64,000 bases of DNA from Brevipalpus yothersi (taxonomy: Eukaryota; Arthropoda; Arachnida; Trombidiformes; Tenuipalpidae), in NCBI GenBank assembly GCA_003956705.1, contig QZCP01000701.1:1-64000 (forward strand), read 5' to 3'. Each line of letters starts with the position of its first letter. Within the stretch, counting starts at the first letter, position 1. The position numbers and the translations under genes were made by a program. Below the pieces are notes generated by a model. The model saw only the letters and a program-made list of their open reading frames with translations, was not told the DNA's origin and did no database searches. Shown here one piece after another: positions 46,788 to 61,300 of the stretch.

Positions 46788-48489
46788 TCAGACGCAACCG
46801 ATGTCGAATGCTTTTAGGTCATCTAAAGTTCGCCCATCACTACATTTGAATCCAACCAAGTTTCTTCGATAAGGGCCAAGATCTAGCAGCCATGCATACT
46901 TTGAGCATCCTTGACATGTGAAAGGATTGCCTGGCAGAAGAATGTTTTGATCAAGATTTAGATATAAATATTTTGACACAAATTACCTTCTACGATTATG
47001 ATAGCTGAAGTTTGAAGAAGTTTACTGAAAACTCTCGGTTCCAGATATTCCAGCTTATTGTTACTCAGATCCAATATACTAACTCGAGTTCTATCGAATG
47101 CCATATCATCTATTTCGGATATTTTGTTCCCATCTAGTACAATCTGAGAAGAGAGATGAAGGAGAAATGATTTTATACCAAGTTTTAGAGAAATTTTCTA
47201 GATATCAAGAATGGAGAGGATGATTTCTGAAGATCCTGGTTTTTGAAAAACTTCATCGATCTTTTTAAGAAAAAATCTCAAACTGAATGGTTCAGCTCAC
47301 AAAGAAACTCTTTAGAAGGGAGAATTGGAATCTGTTCGATATTTATATTTAGCTGAGATAGTTCCAAAATATGATCAGAATTCTATCTCTGAATTCGAAT
47401 GAAGATGTTCATAATTGACCTCTTGCTGTGTTTCCTTGTGTGAGAAAAGGTGACATTGTGATATTAAAGGAAATCAGTTCTTCTTATCGGAATTAGTTAA
47501 TTAGATCGCTGATCAACAATTGACACCCAATCATCAAGCCAAAGTGGGCGAAACCATTTTTATCTGGTTGATGTGCTTTCATTAGATAATACTCAGTTGA
47601 TGAATTTATTTTACGTAATCAATTACTCAGGAATCTACACCGGACAAGCTATGAGAAATATTTGATCAACTTACCTTTATGGAATCTGGGAGTTTTTGGA
47701 AAGCTCTTCCTCCAATTTTAGTCAATGCATTATTGGATAGATCTATTTCTTTGAGGCGATCAGCACCAGCAAACGCCTCTGGTTCGATTTCAGCTATCTT
47801 GTTATCCGCAAGCTGCAGACCCATCAGTCCAAATGAGTCTTGGAAAGTGCGAGATTCAATCTTTTTTAATGAATTATGATCCATTTGAAGCATCTGAAGA
47901 GCTCTATTAGGCTTGAAAGCTTCTTTTGGAATTTCGGTTATCAAGTTTTTGGCCAAGACGAGAACATTCAATCGCTCCATTCTGTTTATGTCTTGACAAA
48001 TGAAAATCGAACAATTCCCGATTATTACCATAATTACAAACTCGAAAGACTCGAGATCTCACCTGCTATCGGAATTTTTGTCAATCGATTTGACCATAAA
48101 TCTAATTTAGAAACATACTTATAAGTTCCTTCGAAAGCTCCTTCCTCAATCTCTTCAAGTGAATTTCTTTGTACCATTATTTTTTGTATTCGATTATTAT
48201 TGAACACGTTTTTTTCTAATTTTTTCAAAGATTCACTCTCCATTATCCACACATTCCGATAGGCATTGTAGGGACTTTTAGCTTTGAAAATTCTTTCCAA
48301 ATCTTTCTCACTGATCGATGTGAAACAGGACAATCCTTCTCGATCACAGGTACATGGCGCAATTTCTTTTGGATCTGGACAATCGTCAGCATCATCTTCA
48401 CACTTCACATAGCGAGCAAAACTCGTGGTCAACAGATAAATAAGCAATACGGTTTGCGCGAATTTGGGAATAATTTCACTGGAGGACAT
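46788..48489 (-). CDS. Secreted leucine-rich repeat protein
   Basis: Four exons join in phase: 48489-48063, 47991-47675, 47143-46987 and 46930-46788, giving 347 aa from MSSSEIIPK; an ATG at 48543 would add 18 residues but hides the signal peptide. The signal segment is FAQTVLLIYLLTTSFARYV. A Cys-rich cap (CPDPKEIAPCTCDREGLSC) precedes about eight LRRs (LNVLVLAKNLITEIPKEAF, LMGLQLADNKIAEIEPEAF, LKEIDLSNNALTKIGGRAF). A C-terminal cap closes with NPFTCQGCSKYAWLL and FKCSDG. This cap and repeat pattern is that of arthropod proteins annotated as the non-catalytic subunit of Oplophorus luciferase, a large family in mites, ticks and crustaceans, mostly of unknown function. No membrane anchor is seen. 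Confidence 0.82.
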
Positions 48490-48543
48490 TTTGAACTCGA
48501 TAGATCTTAGCCACTGATTCCAATTAATCAACACTATTCTCAT

Positions 48544-49124
48544 GATTTTGATGGGAAGAACATATATTCATGAACGTAATCAGGGATAGTTTCGGAGATA
48601 ATGATTTCAACTCACATGAACAATAGCGTAACATTCTTTGATAAAGCTTGACAAAAGAATCGAAAGCTTGACTCGATGGATATGGAGAATGAAGAATCCC
48701 CTCGAATCTATTGTCATTGCTAATCATAATATTACCTCAAGTTGAAACATCCGATCATGAGCTGAACATATAATTCCCGCATCTATCATCTCGTCGAATC
48801 TCAATTCACAGGAATTTGGGCGATATTGTGGCAAGAAGAATATTATCATTCAAACAAATTACATGGCAAAACTGTATTACTAACAATTTTGATGAACGCA
48901 ATATAATTCAACGTATCACAAGAGTATTGATACTGGAAAAATGCTGAGCATGCTAGTGGCTATTTACTGATAATACTGAGTTGGTTGACATGGAAAATGA
49001 GATTTTAAGGCATATTCAAAAACAATAGCCCTGGAATGGATACCGGTGCTTTTTTATCGGGCTTTCGTTGGTTACTTTTTAGCTTACGATCATGATCCGA
49101 ATTGTAGACCAGTCAGTTGATCAA
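48544..49124. other. Intergenic region between LRR and ankyrin genes
   Basis: 5' flank of the LRR gene and 3' flank of the ankyrin gene. No gene was seen. Confidence 0.5.
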
Positions 49125-52077
49125 TCAGTCTCCATTCAATATGGCCAGAGACTCTATACAGTTTTTGTGCTGTGCATGGTAAACTGCAGTTTTTCCTTCA
49201 GAGTCCTTCAAAGACTTGTCTGCTCCGTTTGCTAGAAGAAGGGAAACCAAGATGATGTGGTCATTTTTCACTGCAAGATGAAGAGGAGTTAGATCCCGAT
49301 TTCCTTTTCTATTGACATCAGCTCCTTTGGATATTAGATGCCTAGCCACATCGACATGTCCCAAAAGTACGGCATAATGAAGCGGTGTGTCCTTATCATT
49401 ATTCTTGGCTGATACGTCTGCTCCCTTGTTGATCAACAATTTCAAGGTTTCCAGGTGATTATTTAGAGCAGCTAGATGAAGAGGAGAGTCTCTTTTCTTA
49501 TCAAAGTTTATCTTCACTCCCTTCTCAATGAGCAATTCTACCACCTGTGTGTGACCCTGGGCAGCGGCTAAGCATAAGGGGGTGAAATGGTGAGCATCTT
49601 TCTGGTCTAAATCAATTTTCTTGATCAAGAGCGATTTAACAACATCTATGTTTCCATTGAAGGCTGCCTCATGAAGTGGAATCCTTTTGCCCTTATTTTT
49701 CTTGTTGATGATATCTTTTTTGCTCTTCGCGTTTTCCAGTAAGATTTTCACTGCTTCTTTGTGTCCTTGGGATGCTGCAAGATGTAATGGTGTTTCCTCA
49801 TTCAAATCTTGGGCATCAATTTTGGCTCCTTTAATTATCAGACAAAGCATAATTTCATGCAAACCTTGAGGAAAAAAAATAACGACTATCAATAATGATT
49901 TCATTCGAGTATCTCTAGCTGTGTGCTATGCACCGAATAACACTTGTTTGTGCTTCTATCGGTGATATACTGTGATTCGATACGCACCATCGAAAGCTGC
50001 TCTATGCAGTGGGGTTTGACGAGAGTTATTTTTGACCTTTACTTGGGCTCCGCTTTCAACGAGAAGTCGGGTGATTTTCAAACTGCCCACAGATACTGCG
50101 AAATGAAGAGGTGTATTGTTCTCAAAATCTTTTTCATTAATATCAGCACCAACATTGATCATTTCTCGAACGATATCTTCATTTCCAGAAAGACAAGCCA
50201 TATGGAGAGGAGTTTTACCATATCTATTCTTTGATTTAACGCTGCCACCTCGTCGAATTAGAAGAACTGTCAAGTCATATAGCCCTTTGGCAGCTGCATA
50301 GTGAAGAGGAGTGTTATTCTCAGGGTCCAAAGAGCTCATCTCTTCATCTGGCATTTTCTCCACAATGTCAATGTAGCCCTCTGATACTGCCTCATGAACA
50401 GTGATGGAATGTATTTTTTCCTTCAATTCTTCTTCGGTTAACGATGCTGGCTTTTGAAAGAATGGATTTTCATTTCTTAATTCATTTATAATCAGTGGAG
50501 ACAGGAGAGCTGAATCTGAAGAATTTTGGCGATATAAAGAAGCACGTCTGGTTTCAATCTTTTCAAATCGCAGATTGATCATTGAAACTTTCCGTTTGAA
50601 GGCAGAATGAGAAATTGGATTTTTATCAGCATCGAAACTATCCAATGTTCGATAAGAATCATCATCTGATGCAATACTTTTGTTTAAACTCGATTCTAAT
50701 GAAAAACCACGACACGAGTCGGAAGTGGGTGAAGATATGTAAGATGATGATTCCGGATAGATCATTGGTTCACTTTCACTATCCGATGGCATGATCGCAC
50801 TCAGTGGTGTAGATAAAAGGCTCTCACGAGCACTGAGAGTAGGAGTTTGGCACAATGGAGCTTGTCTTGATTTGACAGCAGGACATTCTTCAACTGTTGC
50901 ATCTTCAACAAGAACAGGAAAGAAACCATTATCCATCTTGACGATTGAAACTCGCCTTGGTCTCAGCGATGAAGATGTCTCTGAATGTGTGATGACAGAT
51001 GAGACTGACTTAGGGCCAACAATTGGAGAGGAAGGAGATGGAGATCTTGGTGATCGAGGCAAAATTCCTCTGACATGCATGAAAAGTGTGTCTATTTCGC
51101 TCGAAAAATTTGCTTTAGATGCATAATACATCGGCGTGTTGCCCAGGCTGTCTTTGATGTTGAGATCGGGCAATTGTTTCATGCTAATTGTTGCCTGATA
51201 ATCGGAATTAAAAGTTGAAAACAATTTATGTTGTCGGTGGGCTTCTTTAATGGCGCTTTCCCATCGATGAAGAAGATATTTGATGACTTCTTCGTGATTA
51301 TTCAAAATCGCTAGATGTAATGGAGTCTGGCTGGTTACTATTTCATGAGATTGATTTTCAGCTTCGGTGTCATCGTCATCACCTTTAGTTTCGATTGGAG
51401 GTAGAGTAAGGCAGTTACAATCAGCGCCTGTGAGCATGAAAAAATAAAATCGAAAATGAATATTGATATTAAGTTTCAAAGAGACAGTCAAGAATAGGAA
51501 AATTCGTCTCTCTATCATGCAAATGAGTTGATTTCATGAGAAAGTGAGTAAGCAATTTGCCCTTTCGCTCACAATTGTCGGATAATTGGATCTGTTTCAT
51601 TTTTCTCATGTTCTTGGAGATGACGATGAATTCGAGCAATCAATAGACGAAAGCAATCATAAAACGAAGGCCTACGAGTAGAAACTTGTCCATCAATTTC
51701 TGAAATATGTGTAATAATCATCCGCAAGTTCTGACTCAGGAACACTGAAAGTGAACACATCATTCTTTTATGTAGGGAAAATCTATGATCAATTCCAGTT
51801 GAGTAAAATAAAATTTTCATGCAATTTTCTCCCCTTATAAGCCTACTTCAAGGGTATATTGAACATGAGAACAAAGAAAGCAATATTGATGATGAGAAAG
51901 AAGAAGCATTTGAATTGAGGAAACGACAAACACGGTTCGCACCTATTCGGTAAGTATCGATTGAATAGGTTGACTTTGGATGATTGAGGCAAGCCCTTCA
52001 CTACCCTTGCAAGTACAATCAATCACTTGTTAGCCGAGTGGAAGAGAATAAATTCAGTGGCATGGAAAAATAGAGAG

Positions 52078-52171
<94 letters not shown>

Positions 52172-53991
52172 AAAAGCTCCATAATTTTCTGAGTCCAAGT
52201 TCTCTCATGTTCTCAAAGTCTTATTGAAGAAGAATAATCGTGTAAGGGAAAATCCTTGGTAAGAGCATCCTCTTCAAACAAGTCATCATCTACTAAACTT
52301 CAGTGCATGATGGTTTTGCATGGAAATTTCTCAGATAATGAAGCTTGACTTGTCAAATTGTCAAGAATAACAAGCTCTAAACGATGAAAATCTAATTTAT
52401 CTAACGTTGAACGTATAAGAAGATAAGAGAGAAGATCGAGATTGTTTCTAGAGTTTTCAAATTCTGATCCCGAACGTTTGGCCTCAAACCGATCCAAAAA
52501 CAAAACAATCATGTGCCTAATTTCAAACTCAAGAAGAAAAATAATTCATTTGCACTGAGAATTTTATTAAGATTGACAGGTGCAAATCAATGTAAAAAAG
52601 GGACTTGTGTGCTACTGTTACAGAGCCCTGGAATCTTTTTGATCATCGACCCCCATCTCTATGATTTATTTTGCCTCATAAATTGGGATAATGTTCAGGG
52701 AAATTCATTTATAGACAAAAAAAGAAATTCAGATCAACTTCACCATTTTATAGACGGATACAATTTAAAGCTTCACGACTAGACGATCGACTGTCAATGA
52801 ATTGATCGAATGTCTATCGGCTGATCCGAGAGAATTGTCAAATTGCGAAATCGTCCAAGTTGAGTAAAATTTTTCTGGGCTCAGCAGAATTACTAATTCT
52901 CTAATCTTCAATTGTTTTCAATTGATGCCATAACTTGTAAAGGATATTCAATCGAGTTAAATTGAAAGCCTCATTCATCTGAGTCGAAGCTCCAAGTGCA
53001 AACCAATGCAAACTAAATTGAATGCCTAAATTGGTAAATTGACTCTATGAAGAGGATATCTTCCAAAAGAGCAATTGAGAATAGATGAAAGTGAGACCAA
53101 GGAAAACATTCATCTACACTTAACTCATGTTATGAGTCTCAATTTGCCTTAGGTCAGTAAAAAAAGCACAGAAAATTGTGAAACTCTCGATTACTGCCAT
53201 TTCAACGGCGATAAGCGAATAATTGAAGAAGATACCTGAGAAACTTTTTAGACACACAAACACAGGATAGACGCTATGATCCAACCATTGGGAAGATACA
53301 TTTTTTGAGACAAACAAACTTATTCTGACGCAAGTTACACTGAGCTCATTGCCCGAGGATAAGCTAGAATGACGTTAATATTTCAAAACAAGATGCCACC
53401 AGTCGGGAATGAATTTTCTCAACGACCAAATAAAATTGATGAATTTGCGCAAAAATTTTACTCTCAAATTGAGGATGAATTTCTTTTCAACTTACCTTTC
53501 TTCAGGAGATAATCAACCATCTCCACATGTCCATTGGCTGCGGCAATGTGAAGCGGAGTTTTGCCATCCGAATTGATTGTGTTGATGGATTCACCCATCT
53601 CAAGTAAAAGTTTGCCCGCTTCAATGTCTCCTTGTTCGATGGCGGTACATAGTAGAGATTTTTCGCTAAAATGGCAGATTGTAGCATAGTATAAGGATGC
53701 CAGATGAAGAGTATATGTATTTATGTTGTCATTGGAATCTTTGGATTCACTCTCTATTGTCCGAAGTGGTAATGAACGATAAAACAAAAACAAAAGCAAA
53801 AAAAAGTTGAACAGATCAATGTTTAGTGTCAAAAAAACCTATGAGATAATATCACATACTATTAATGTAACATGTTATATAAGAGGGAAGAATCAGCCTG
53901 ATAACGATGATAGCAAAGGTAACACATCGCACACAAACTTACCTGATAATTTAACCAAAAAATTGAGGAGATATTGATTGAAGATCATCAT
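49125..53991 (-). CDS. Ankyrin-repeat protein with split repeat blocks
   Basis: Four exons join in phase: 53991-53943, 53753-53496, 51427-49988 and 49864-49125, giving 828 aa. A first block of about three ankyrin repeats lies at residues 35-180 (GKTPLHIAAANGHVEMVDYL, SQTPLHLAILNNHEEVIKYL). It is split by an acidic loop and followed by a long Ser/Pro-rich, probably disordered part (PRSPRSPSPSSP, SSYISSPTSDSC). The last 400 residues hold a second block of about ten repeats (NTPLHYAAAKGLYDLTVLLI, DTPLHYAVLLGHVDVARHLI). The N-terminus is short and partly hydrophobic (MMIFNQYLLNFLVKL). Ankyrin blocks bind partner proteins; which ones cannot be told. No further domain (death, SOCS, channel, kinase) was seen. 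The family was not recognised. Intron 2 is about 2.1 kb with a long GA microsatellite. Confidence 0.8.
51428..53495 (-). other. Intron 2 of the ankyrin gene
   Basis: A GT-AG intron of 2068 nt. A minus-strand frame at 51820-51569 lies inside it but has no ankyrin or other signature and is not needed for phase. Confidence 0.65.
52075..52168. repeat. GAAA tract running into a long GA microsatellite
   Basis: About six GAAA units lead into about 34 GA units (52101-52168), inside the ankyrin-gene intron. Confidence 0.92.
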
Positions 53992-55320
53992 GAACCTTTG
54001 GACTAGTGAATTGATTTGTTTACCAAAATCTTCAAAATTATTCATCTCCCGATTGTCAGCTCAGTCCGAAGAAAGTCACATAACTCGTTTAAATATATAT
54101 ATACTGGAGAGAGAGAGAAAAGGAGTGAGAATTTTTGTCGTGAGTAGAGTAAGAATTCAATCACTCATGAAAAATTCGAACTTTCAGTATATAATAATGA
54201 TAATGGAAAGGTGTAGCTTCAATGAAGCTGCTGAACCGCCTGAACTGTTGTTGTTATCCAACAAGCCAAGCTTACACAACCTCACAACATACATCAGCAC
54301 CCAACAACCACACTCAGTGCTGCCACTTATAAGTTTCGTTGCACCGAAAAGTTTTTGGAAAGAGGCTCACTTTTCGGTCTTTTCGGTCTTTTCGGTCTTT
54401 TTGGTTCGGTTTGCTCTTTTTAGGTCCCGAAAAAAGGAATCAGAACAAGTTTGAAAAGACTTTACCTGAGCCAATCTTAAAACTTATCAATCTGCATATT
54501 CGTTTATCATTGATGACTGATCACTTGTGGAGGATCACATCAAGTGATGTATCAAAGGTGAGCTTGGAGAGTTTCTGGTTTAACATTGACTTTCCACTTG
54601 ATCTGATCGTCTCTCTCTCTCTCTCTCTCTCTTTCTTTGCATCAAATGAAAATAAATGCAGATGAAATTATACAAAATTCTTAGAAATTTTTACCATGAG
54701 TCATAAACCTTACGATCTAGTAAATATTATGATTGGAAACTTTCGAAATTAGAGTGTCGAATAAGTTTTTACGTTCGTTGTGTTGGAATTTATCTATGAT
54801 TTTACAGTGTTTGATTCAGCCTTGGTTAATAAATCGAAAAGTCAGTATATATGCCAAATAAACAAATCGTAGGAATTGATCATCTCTGATCTAGAAATTG
54901 GAGAATATTCCACCAATAAAAAGTATCAATTTTTATAGTAAAAATTTATAATAGATCCTACCTCTATTGGTGGCAAAATTTTCAAAGTTGAACCTCCTCG
55001 ATGATGAAGAAGTGTCATCGATCACGTCAATCGTGTGCCGATGTTTGTTGATTCTTTTGATCAACCATCATCATATTTTGCTGATGCTGATTTAATCGGC
55101 TGTGAACTACACTTGTAACACTATACGAATGAATGGTTGAGTAGATCGAGGGACACAAGTGATTTGAGAATTTTTATTGTAACTTTAGGAAAAATTTCAT
55201 TCACCTTACATTCACGATCACATATGTCAGCATGTCAAAGGGATAGAGAGAGAGAGATAGTCACATACATACTCGTGTGTATATATTATAATGTTGAATA
55301 AAGATTGTCTCTTAATTTTT
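53992..55320. other. Intergenic region between ankyrin and Ig-domain genes
   Basis: Promoter side of the ankyrin gene and 3' side of the Ig-domain gene. It holds a 9-bp minisatellite near 54.37 kb and a CT tract at about 54610-54632. Plus-strand frames over these repeats are not supported. Confidence 0.5.
54370..54399. repeat. 9-bp minisatellite TTTTCGGTC
   Basis: Three near-perfect units of TTTTCGGTC followed by a degenerate one. Confidence 0.7.
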
Positions 55321-58300
55321 TTATAGAAGAGTATTTGGCACAACTCGAAGAAAACACGAAGTAGATATGTTTCCAATTGAATTACTTGCTGAGCAACAAT
55401 ATTTACCAGCCGCTTCTTTGGTAGTTTTTTCCACAATCAATCGACACAGTCCACCGGTGAGTGGAGAAATGCGATTACCTTGAGCCGATGCTATCTGGAC
55501 ATCATTATGAAACCACTTAATACTCGGCGGTGGATAGCCATCCACTTCACATTCGAGAGCCACATAATTTCCTTCTGTGACTGTAACATCTTTCAAGCCC
55601 TGAAGCAATAATAGAAGTAAATCGAAAATAATTGATGATAAAAGGAAAAATGTTCATCAAAAAAAAAGCTCGCTCCTTTCATCATCTGTCTGATCTAACA
55701 AGTTTTCAAGAGTAAACATACCACATTAAACGTAGTTTGAACAGCTCATGTTAAATCGTTAAAATAATAGGTCAAATAAACACTTTTTTCTACCTTTCTT
55801 TTCACTTTCACTTTCTCTTTCTCTCTTAATACTTACATTCAAAAAAATTGGTGCTTGAAGTGATATTGTGTCACTTGATGGTGGAAGTGATATGTCTTGA
55901 GGTCGATAAGATTTGGTTGAAGGTGGAGAATCAGTTCGAGACATGGACCCCAGTGAGAGAGTGGTTGATTGTAAGGAAGTTCCAGTATCATATCGATGAG
56001 TAGATGTAGCCTTGAGTGAGAATGAAAAAATTGATCAAATTATTCAGAAATTGGAGAGAAGATTGAAACAATACGTCATCTTGGGTGATGATGATGAAAT
56101 TGAAATGAAATTATCTTACTTTTGAGTATGAATCTTTTGATGATGGAGCTCGAACTGGTCTCCATCGAGGACGAGGCTCCGAATTTGATCCTTTGGGTGA
56201 CCATATTGGCTTAAAATCTCCTTCCTCTTGGGTGGACAGATAACTTTCACTCATATCCGAATGACTAGATGGAGATGAATATCTATAGCCACATGGCAAA
56301 GATTCATATGAATCTGTTGGCTTGAGATTATTATTATTATTATTATTGGCAATTTGATTCAATCTGAATGGCTTTGGTGGCACGGCAGGCAAAATTTTTC
56401 TCTCTAAACTCATTGAACGAGCTTTAGCACTGGTAGTCGATGAGGCAGTACTATTTTCCAACACAAATTTAGTGAAAAACTGAGAATAGAAGGTACAAGA
56501 TTATTAAAAGATTTGCGAAAAAAATTAGCAGTGAATCAATATAAACAGAGTGAAACTAAAATTTAGACTTCCAAATCACCGGTTCAATGGATGTAGAAGC
56601 AATTTTCATGTGAAAAAGTTCTGCCAAAATCAGCAAGAAAAATATTCAAGTTTCCGGGTAAAAGTTGGAAAAAGAAGAAGAAGAAGAAGAAGAGAAGACG
56701 AAAATCGAGAGCTATTTAACTGTATTCTGGCCCCGACAGTAACCATGAATCTTACAGATTCATTCGGTAAAAGATCAAGATCTAGGCTCATATCCACAAG
56801 CCATTTGAAATGGTGAGTTGAAAGAAGTGAAATGAAAATGATAGACTGATCTTCGACTGTGGAAAGGATCCTCAAACTCCTCTTACATATGCCTTTATGT
56901 AAGACTGCTTCTAAATATTGCATAATTTTGGCAAAACTATGAGCACAATATGTCAAGCTTGAAAGTGAGCAAATTTTCTGATATTCTGCCAGAATTTCGC
57001 TCAAGTGAGAGTTGATACTCCATGAACTGAGAAGAACGATTTACATGATGGATTGAAAGAGTTGACAGTATAGAAGAAGTAGAGTATAAAATAAAGAGAT
57101 TAATCTTGTTCATGAGGAGAAGATTAAAGAAAGAGAGAGAAATTAAGGAAAAGAGAATTGTAGACACATTAAAGACAATCAAAACTTACATCTCTCTTCT
57201 GTTTTACGGTAGAACATTCATCAGTATATCTGACTACTGGCTGATCTGGCTCAAGATTCACATCTCTGACCAAAAGATTGGCTGATGAATCAACAGAGGC
57301 TGTATTGTTAAATGCTTTCATGGTGATGAGTCCACAGTCTTCCGGAAATGCTTCTCGAATCACCAAACGATTAACATTACCATCTCTTTCCATTTTCCAA
57401 TCTGAGCCCTCCTTGATAACCACACCATTTCGATACCATAGAACGGTAGGTGATGGATGACCGATAATTTCACACTCAAAAGTCACTTGATCACCGGTCC
57501 TTGCTATTTTGTTCATGAGATGTCGTTCAATTTTCAAGAATCCTCGAGCCGGAGTGGTATTGGAAGTTCCCATGTATCCATAAGGTTTGTATCCATTCAT
57601 TGATGCGAGATTGTTTGTCGGCATCGATAGATCACTTCTGATTTCTGTTGGAGGTGGAAACCCGGAGAATCGAGGTATATTGGTGGTTGTTGTTGGATGG
57701 ACAAAATTTTTGAATTGATTCTCTTGAACAAAGTGGGGCTGCTGCTTTTTGTACGGCAATATTGGGACATTTATTTCTGGCATCTTGAAAGATGATGAAT
57801 TTGTTTGATGTGATTCGGTGTTCACATCATGGAATGTTGTGGTTCCTACATTGACACTGTCCATATTTGGCGGTTTGTAATCGGGAGTCAAATAATGCAT
57901 CGGCTGTGAAGCTGATCCATTCATTTTAATTTGGGCATATGAAACTGCTCTTCCATATTCATTTTCACCAACAATACAATAATTTCCTTCCAATTCTGGC
58001 TGAATTTTGGGTATAGTAAGTGAATATTCGGTTCCATCTTTTTGAAATATGAGATCTGAATAATTGCTAGGCTCTATTCTCATCTCATTGAGGTACCAGG
58101 TTGTTCTCGGCTCTGGAAAGCCTGTTACGGAAAAATTTATCGGGAAAGCAAGATGAACATATGAATATACACAAATTCAATCGTTGAATATCAAGTAACT
58201 CACCGATAATTTGACAAGTTAATTTCACTGAATCATTTTGATCGACACTTGTATCAGTCAAATGACTTATGACTTCAGGAGATCGACCAATGTTATTTGG

Positions 58301-61300
58301 ATTGACTCTAACTCGACAATAACTTTCAGCTTTACCATGATCATTCACAGCCTGAACAGAATATTCTCCAGTATGATTGAGCAAAACTTCTTGAATGACC
58401 AGAGAATAGGTTTTACTCTCCATATCTTCGGTTACATGTTGAGTTGGTGAAACAAATAATTTCTCTCCACCTCGGAACCATGTTACCTGTGGACTAGGTT
58501 GACCGGAAATGGCACATGATAAAAGTAACATTTCTTTTTCTCCCAAAGTTACATCACTCAAGTGCCGAGTGAAGAAAGGTGGACGATCAGGCAGTGCTTC
58601 AGGAGATTTAGTAGGTTCTATAGGAGAAAAATTTCATCATGAAAAATTATATCATTCAGGAATTTTTGATCTGATCTGTCTATGATTTACCTTTTACCGT
58701 TACCTGACATTGTGTAATTATTTTTTCACCTTGATTAGATACAGCTTCACACTGGTAAGTTCCGGTATCTGAGAATTGTATCCGATTAAAGTGAAGAAAA
58801 TAGTGATCATTTTCATTTGAGATGGAAATATTATCTGTACAATCAATTAGCCGATCATTGTGATACCACTTAACCTACAATTAAATAAATGTAGATTCAT
58901 AAATTAACTATGTGGATAATTGCTGAATAAAATCATCGATTATTTGAACTTTTGTTTACCTCTGGTTTTGGATCTCCTTCAATGATCGCTTCTAATGTTA
59001 ATTTTCGATTTTCCGAACAATTATGACTCTTCAAACCCTGAACCAATTTCAGACTGGGTGGCTTATCATCTTCAACATCAAAAGATTCCGCTTGAATAAA
59101 CTTATCAGGTTCATCTCTAGGCTGTACATCATCAACATCCTCAGGAACAGGAGTTTTTGATCCAGCATCAGATTCTTCTTGTTCCGTATCTCCTCCATCA
59201 ATGATTACTTTACATGCGGTTGATGAAGTTCCAGCTAAATTTTTCGCCGTACATGTGTACAATCCACCATGACTCTGATTAACATTCGGTATCACAATGG
59301 AAGCTTTGCCATTATCTGTTATCATTTTGATATCATCTCCGCTCTCCAGCTTCATTCCGTCGCGATCCCATGTAATTTCCGGTTCAGGAGCTCCCACAAC
59401 TTCACATTCAATCGTAAGATCTTCACCCGCTTGATATACCATGGCAGATGAAAGTTGACGAGCAAATCGGGGTTCTCTGGATGGTACTTGGCCTAAAATA
59501 GTAGAGAAAGTTCATTAGATTCGAAAAATATTGGTCAAAAAACTTCCAAAATTTGAATCCGTCCCATACTTGGGACACTTACATTTCATAGTCAAACGGC
59601 ATTCTGTACTAATAGAGCCTTCAGAAGTTGAGGCTTCACATTTATAAGTTCCAACATGAGTTGAAAATGGTTCATCAATAAATAGACAACATGTTCCATC
59701 TTCTGATTGGGACATTCGGAAACCGGACGATTCATCGATTGGCTCTTCATTTTTGAACCAATTAATTACCATTCGAGCATCACAATTAAATTTACACTTC
59801 AATACGAATGACATTTTTTCCAAAAATTCATCATTTTTCAGGGGAGTTATAATTTTAGGTATCAAATTTATTCGATCATCGGACGATTCATTTTCAGTCT
59901 CCATCTCCGATCTATTCGATTCCACAGGGTCCAGAGTTCTGGGAGATTCACGCTGAATGACCAGAACATCCTCCATTGCTTGCTGAAATATGGACTCATT
60001 AAGAGTTTCTGCCGTTCTTTTTATGATATCTTCAAGATTTTCAGATTTTTCAATTGAACTCTGGGCTTGAATTTCCATTTTTTCATCTCCAATAGATCGA
60101 GATTGACTTCGATTTAATTGAACACTAGAATTTGATTGGGACAATGTTCTTTGTCGCTTAGCCTCAATGTTGCCTTCAGGATCCTCTTGTAATCGGTGAG
60201 CATTCTGGATGGTTGCTCTAATTTTGTCTTTCAATTGTCCAAGCTTCGAATAGCTCTGATCTAATTTTTCTTGTTTATTAGAATTTTTATCCCATTGATC
60301 GGACATGGTTCTAATTTCTGTCCATCTACTTTCTTCGGCTTCTGCTTCTTGTTGAAGGGATTCCAATTTGGCTAAATTACTGGTCAATCTTGCCTGAAGA
60401 TGATTGTCTAATACATCTTCAAATATTTTTTCCACAGTTCTATCTGTTTCTTTGAGCCAAATTTCATATTCATCAACCATTTCGTAAATTTTAATAGATG
60501 TATCGATGAGCTGACGATTATCATCCACATCCGAAGTCAAAGCAGTCCATCGAATTCGTAGATCCTTAATTCCTTCACTAATTGATTTAACATTGTCTTC
60601 TTCATCATCTTCCGAAAGTAATTGTTCAGATGATGAAAAAAATACTTCAATCTTCTTGCCCAAATGTTCGATAGCTTTTTCGAATTGTCTGAACGAAAGT
60701 GAAGTTGTTCTAACCAAAATTAGTGAATCTCCGAGACTATCTCTCATAGTCTTCAATTGAGCACTTAATTCTTCAATTTGTTCATTAATTGAGCCCAAAT
60801 CCTCTTGAAATTGGAGAAGTTTTTTCCTCTGTTCCATTTTCACTTGCTTCTTGCTCCAAATAACCAAGAAACGATCCTCTAGATCATCGAGTATGGTTGA
60901 AAGTTGAGCAATGTCGATTTGAGCCAATTCTTCTCCTTCCTTTTTGATGAAAAATAGGAAATTTCACAGAAAGTTTTGAAAAGATGAACAAATTGAATTA
61001 ATAAAGAGAACGAATAGAACGAAGAAGAACTTTACCGTTTCTTTCATCTCTTCGAAAAGTAAATGACTTTCTTTACTCGCAACTCTAATTAATTCCATTA
61101 TGGTCATTTTACTTGAGCTTAAAGTCTTAAGAATTTCTTCAACCTCATTCATATCCTCTGTGCTATCATTACCCTGCTTTTCCAAGTCATCCACATAGTT
61201 TTGTATCTATTTTAGAACGAAAATTTAGTCTGATGGTCAGTTTTGTTTTTCTCTTACAAAAACTTTGTGAGGAATACAAATATTTGTGGCATGACAAACC

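Noticed and set aside
51569..51820. 83-aa minus-strand frame in the ankyrin-gene intron
   Set aside because: No ankyrin signature; exons on both sides join in phase without it.
53978..54665. Plus-strand frames over the TTTTCGGTC repeat
   Set aside because: Coding potential comes only from the minisatellite and CT tract.
56630..57004. 124-aa minus-strand frame between Ig-gene exons
   Set aside because: Low-complexity Leu/Ser content from a GAA tract; flanking exons join in phase without it.
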